Below are positions 4,688-7,220 of a DNA stretch of 7,220 nt, piece by piece. Position 1 is the stretch's first letter. Each line of letters opens with the position of its first letter. A program made the translations under genes and the position numbers. The DNA is taken from NCBI GenBank assembly GCA_905196835.1, contig CAJJWN010000076.1:1-7220 (forward strand). The letters run 5' to 3'. Under the pieces are notes generated by a model. It was given only the letters and a program-made list of their open reading frames with translations, did not search any database and was not told the origin of the DNA. The DNA is from an uncultured Prevotella sp. (GTDB taxonomy: Bacteria; Bacteroidota; Bacteroidia; Bacteroidales; Bacteroidaceae).

Positions 4688-7220
4688 ATGACCCTATACA
4701 TCATTTTATGTTTTGTCGCTTTGTGCGCTGGTATGGCCTTGTCGGTTTATGCGTTCGGTACGGGCGGCAAGCGCAAGAGAATCTTTCAGGACATCTATTT
4801 CTCGGCGGAGGAAACGGACGGTGTGGGTGTGCTGTATACCAAGACCGGCGAATACTCCGCCGTACTTAAGATAGAGAATCCGGTACAGAAATATTCGGCG
4901 GACATTGACAGTTACTACGACTTCACGCACCTGTTCACCGCCCTTGCGCAGACGTTGGGCGAAGGGTACGCCATCCACAAGCAAGACATCTTCGTCCGGA
5001 AACAGTTTGCAAGCGAACCGGCTGACGGACAGGAGTTCCTGTCTTCATCCTATTTCCGTTATTTCAAGGGACGTCCCTACACGGACAGCCTTTGCTACCT
5101 GACCATCACGCAAGAGGCGAAGAAAAGCCGTCTGTTCTCGTTCGATAGCAAAAAGTGGCGCGACTTCCTCGTGAAAATCCGCAAGGTGCATGACCAACTG
5201 CATGACAGCGGCGTACAGGCCAGGTTCCTGAACAAAGCCGAGGCGAGCGAGTATGTCGACCGCTACTTCGCCATGAACTTCAAAGACCGCACCGTGTCGA
5301 TGACGAACTTCAAGGCGGACGATGAAACGGTGTCGATGGGCGACAAACGCTGCAAGGTGTACAGCCTTGTGGACGTGGACTGTGCCGCACTGCCCTCGAT
5401 GATACGTCCGTACACGAACATCGAGGTGAACAACACGGAAATGCCGGTCGATCTGGCTTCGGTGGTGGACAACATACCGGACGCCGAGACGGTGGTCTAT
5501 AACCAAGTCATCTTCCTACCCAACCAAAAACGGGAACTGGCGATGCTCGACAAAAAGAAGAACCGCCACGCGAGTATTCCGAACCCGAACAACCAGATGG
5601 CGGTCGAGGACATCAAGCGTGTGCAGGAGGTCATTGCCCGTGAAAGCAAGCAACTGGTATATACGCACTTCAACATGGTGGTAGCCGTATCTGCCGGTGC
5701 AGACCTGCAAAAGTGTACGAACCACTTGGAAAACGCATTCGGGCGCATGGGCATCCATATCAGCAAGCGGGCGTACAACCAACTGGAACTGTTCGTCGGT
5801 TCGTTTCCGGGCAACTGCTACACGCTCAATGAGGAATACGACCGTTTCCTGACCCTTTCCGATGCGGCGATGTGCCTGATGTACAAGGAGCGCGTGCTGC
5901 ACAGCGAGGAAACACCGCTGAAGATTTACTACACCGACCGTCAGGGTGTGCCGGTGGCTATTGACATCACGGGAAAAGAGGGAAAGAACAAGCTGACGGA
6001 CAACTCGAATTTCTTTTGTCTGGGGCCTTCTGGGAGTGGCAAGAGCTTTCATATCAACTCGGTCGTGCGCCAGCTCCATGAGCAGGGAACGGATGTGGTC
6101 ATGGTCGATACGGGAAACTCATACGAGGGACTGTGCGAGTATCTGGGCGGCAAGTATATCAGCTATACCGAAGAACGGCCTATCACGATGAATCCGTTTC
6201 GCATCAACCGGGAGGAATACAACATCGAGAAGATAGACTTCCTCAAGAACCTTATCCTGATGATTTGGAAAGGGTCGGACAGCCAAATCCCCGAAATTGA
6301 GTTCCGCATTGTCGAGCAGATAATCATAGACTACTATGATGCCTATTTCAACGGATTTACAAGATACACCGACGAGCAACGGGAGGTACTGCTGAAAAAC
6401 CTGTTTGCGGCGGCCAGCCGAAAGAACCCAAACAAACCACCCAGAGAGGTGGATGAGATGGTGCGCAAACAGATAGAGGTGCTTGAGGCACGGCGGGCGG
6501 CCCTCAAAGTGACGGAGCTGAGTTTCAACTCATTCTTTGACTACTCATTCGACCGTCTGGAGCAGATCTGCACCGAAAACGACATCACGACAATCAGCTA
6601 CTCGACCTATTCGACCATGCTGCAGCCGTTCTACAAGGGCGGTGCGTATGAGAAAATTCTCAACGAGACAGTGGATTCGGCACTGTTTGACGAGACATTC
6701 ATTGTCTTTGAAGTGGATGCAATCAAGGAAAATAAGAAACTGTTTCCCATTGTCACACTGATTATCATGGACGTGTTCCTGCAGAAAATGCGCATCAAGA
6801 AGAACCGTAAAGTCCTTGTCATCGAGGAAGCGTGGAAGGCCATTGCCAGCCCGCTCATGGCGGAATACATCAAGTTCATGTACAAGACCGCCCGTAAATT
6901 TTGGGCTTCTGTTGGCGTGGTGACGCAGGAGATACAGGACATCATCGGCAGCGAAATCGTGAAGGAGGCCATCATCAACAACTCGGACGTGGTGATGCTG
7001 CTGGATCAAAGCAAGTTCAAGGAACGCTTTGACGAAATCCGAAAGATTCTTGGTCTGACCGAGGTGGATTGCAAGAAGATATTTACCATCAACCGCTTGG
7101 AGAACAAGGATGGGCGCAGCTTCTTCCGCGAAGTGTTCATCCGCCGGGGGACGACCAGCGGCGTGTATGGCGTGGAAGAGCCGCACGAGTGCTACATGAC
7201 CTACACGAGCGAACGGGCGG
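4688..7220 (+). CDS. traG: TraG-family conjugation ATPase, VirB4-like (3' end outside window)
   Basis: The frame is open from the ATG at 4688 to the window edge, giving 844 residues without the C-terminus. A hydrophobic helix (about 2-22) is followed by the VirB4-type N-terminal region (about 28-430). The motor domain then follows with Walker A GPSGSGKS (446-453), VDTGNSYEGL soon after, Walker B VLVIEE (709-714) with the usual AWK after it, and the GVVTQEIQDI motif (743-752). The family powers substrate transfer and assembly of the conjugative type IV secretion channel at the inner membrane, with TraF as VirB3-like partner. The start is fixed by an in-frame stop at 4643 and no other start codon between. 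There is no Shine-Dalgarno site, and a strong hairpin lies 24 bases upstream. From the usual length of the family, I infer that only a short tail is missing. Confidence 0.95.
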   Translation, partial: MTLYIILCFVALCAGMALSVYAFGTGGKRKRIFQDIYFSAEETDGVGVLYTKTGEYSAVLKIENPVQKYSADIDSYYDFTHLFTALAQTLGEGYAIHKQDIFVRKQFASEPADGQEFLSSSYFRYFKGRPYTDSLCYLTITQEAKKSRLFSFDSKKWRDFLVKIRKVHDQLHDSGVQARFLNKAEASEYVDRYFAMNFKDRTVSMTNFKADDETVSMGDKRCKVYSLVDVDCAALPSMIRPYTNIEVNNTEMPVDLASVVDNIPDAETVVYNQVIFLPNQKRELAMLDKKKNRHASIPNPNNQMAVEDIKRVQEVIARESKQLVYTHFNMVVAVSAGADLQKCTNHLENAFGRMGIHISKRAYNQLELFVGSFPGNCYTLNEEYDRFLTLSDAAMCLMYKERVLHSEETPLKIYYTDRQGVPVAIDITGKEGKNKLTDNSNFFCLGPSGSGKSFHINSVVRQLHEQGTDVVMVDTGNSYEGLCEYLGGKYISYTEERPITMNPFRINREEYNIEKIDFLKNLILMIWKGSDSQIPEIEFRIVEQIIIDYYDAYFNGFTRYTDEQREVLLKNLFAAASRKNPNKPPREVDEMVRKQIEVLEARRAALKVTELSFNSFFDYSFDRLEQICTENDITTISYSTYSTMLQPFYKGGAYEKILNETVDSALFDETFIVFEVDAIKENKKLFPIVTLIIMDVFLQKMRIKKNRKVLVIEEAWKAIASPLMAEYIKFMYKTARKFWASVGVVTQEIQDIIGSEIVKEAIINNSDVVMLLDQSKFKERFDEIRKILGLTEVDCKKIFTINRLENKDGRSFFREVFIRRGTTSGVYGVEEPHECYMTYTSERA

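Noticed and set aside
5516..6079. 187-codon open frame on the minus strand inside traG
   Set aside because: Antisense to the VirB4-type region and Walker A; explained by codon bias of traG.
6545..7186. 213-codon open frame on the minus strand inside traG
   Set aside because: It is the mirror of a strongly supported ATPase frame with conserved motifs; its translation is His-rich with no recognisable domain.
1..7220. CRISPR array, tRNA/rRNA gene, insertion sequence or defence system
   Set aside because: No spaced repeat series, no cloverleaf-like or rRNA segments, and no transposase or nuclease motifs seen in any frame; the content is explained by a conjugative element core.

Overview
The window looks like part of a Bacteroidales (Bacteroides/Parabacteroides/Alistipes-type) integrative and conjugative element, with every gene on the + strand. 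The grounds are a TraE-TraF-TraG run of the Bacteroidetes conjugation type (DUF4134, DUF4133, VirB4-like TraG ATPase), a Bacteroidetes-style -7 box (TAnnTTTG), mostly absent Shine-Dalgarno sites, and coding DNA of roughly even base composition separated by AT-rich gaps.

Left part (1-2870), DNA-processing module. An unidentified gene tail (1-174) is followed by a control region with a perfect TAnnTTTG box beside a 10-bp inverted repeat (281-318). Then come an excisionase-type helix-turn-helix protein (354-749), a RepA/RecA-like P-loop ATPase overlapping it (727-1827), an AT-rich spacer with an inverted repeat (1850-1897), and a primase-like Toprim protein whose zinc-finger ligands are gone (1930-2817). 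A textbook intrinsic terminator (2843-2870) closes the module. The order resembles the orf2x-orf3-prm block of Bacteroides mobilizable elements such as NBU1, from general knowledge of those elements.

Right part (2871-7220), transfer module. An AT-rich leader holds a possible promoter and a direct repeat. It precedes a small acidic membrane protein (3061-3504), two tandem DUF4134 pilin-like proteins (3506-3832 and 3887-4264, the second being the TraE-like one), TraF/DUF4133 (4280-4576), a 16-bp intercistronic hairpin (4629-4663), and TraG (from 4688), whose end lies beyond the window.

Working together, the left genes would handle excision and DNA replication or processing of the element, and the right genes would build the type IV secretion channel: VirB2-like subunits, a VirB3-like inner membrane protein and the VirB4-like motor. 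I see no cargo, defence or CRISPR system, and no clearly new biological system. The points most worth a second look are the duplicated pilin-like genes, the long traF-traG hairpin, the zinc-less primase and the hairpin placed on the excisionase promoter.
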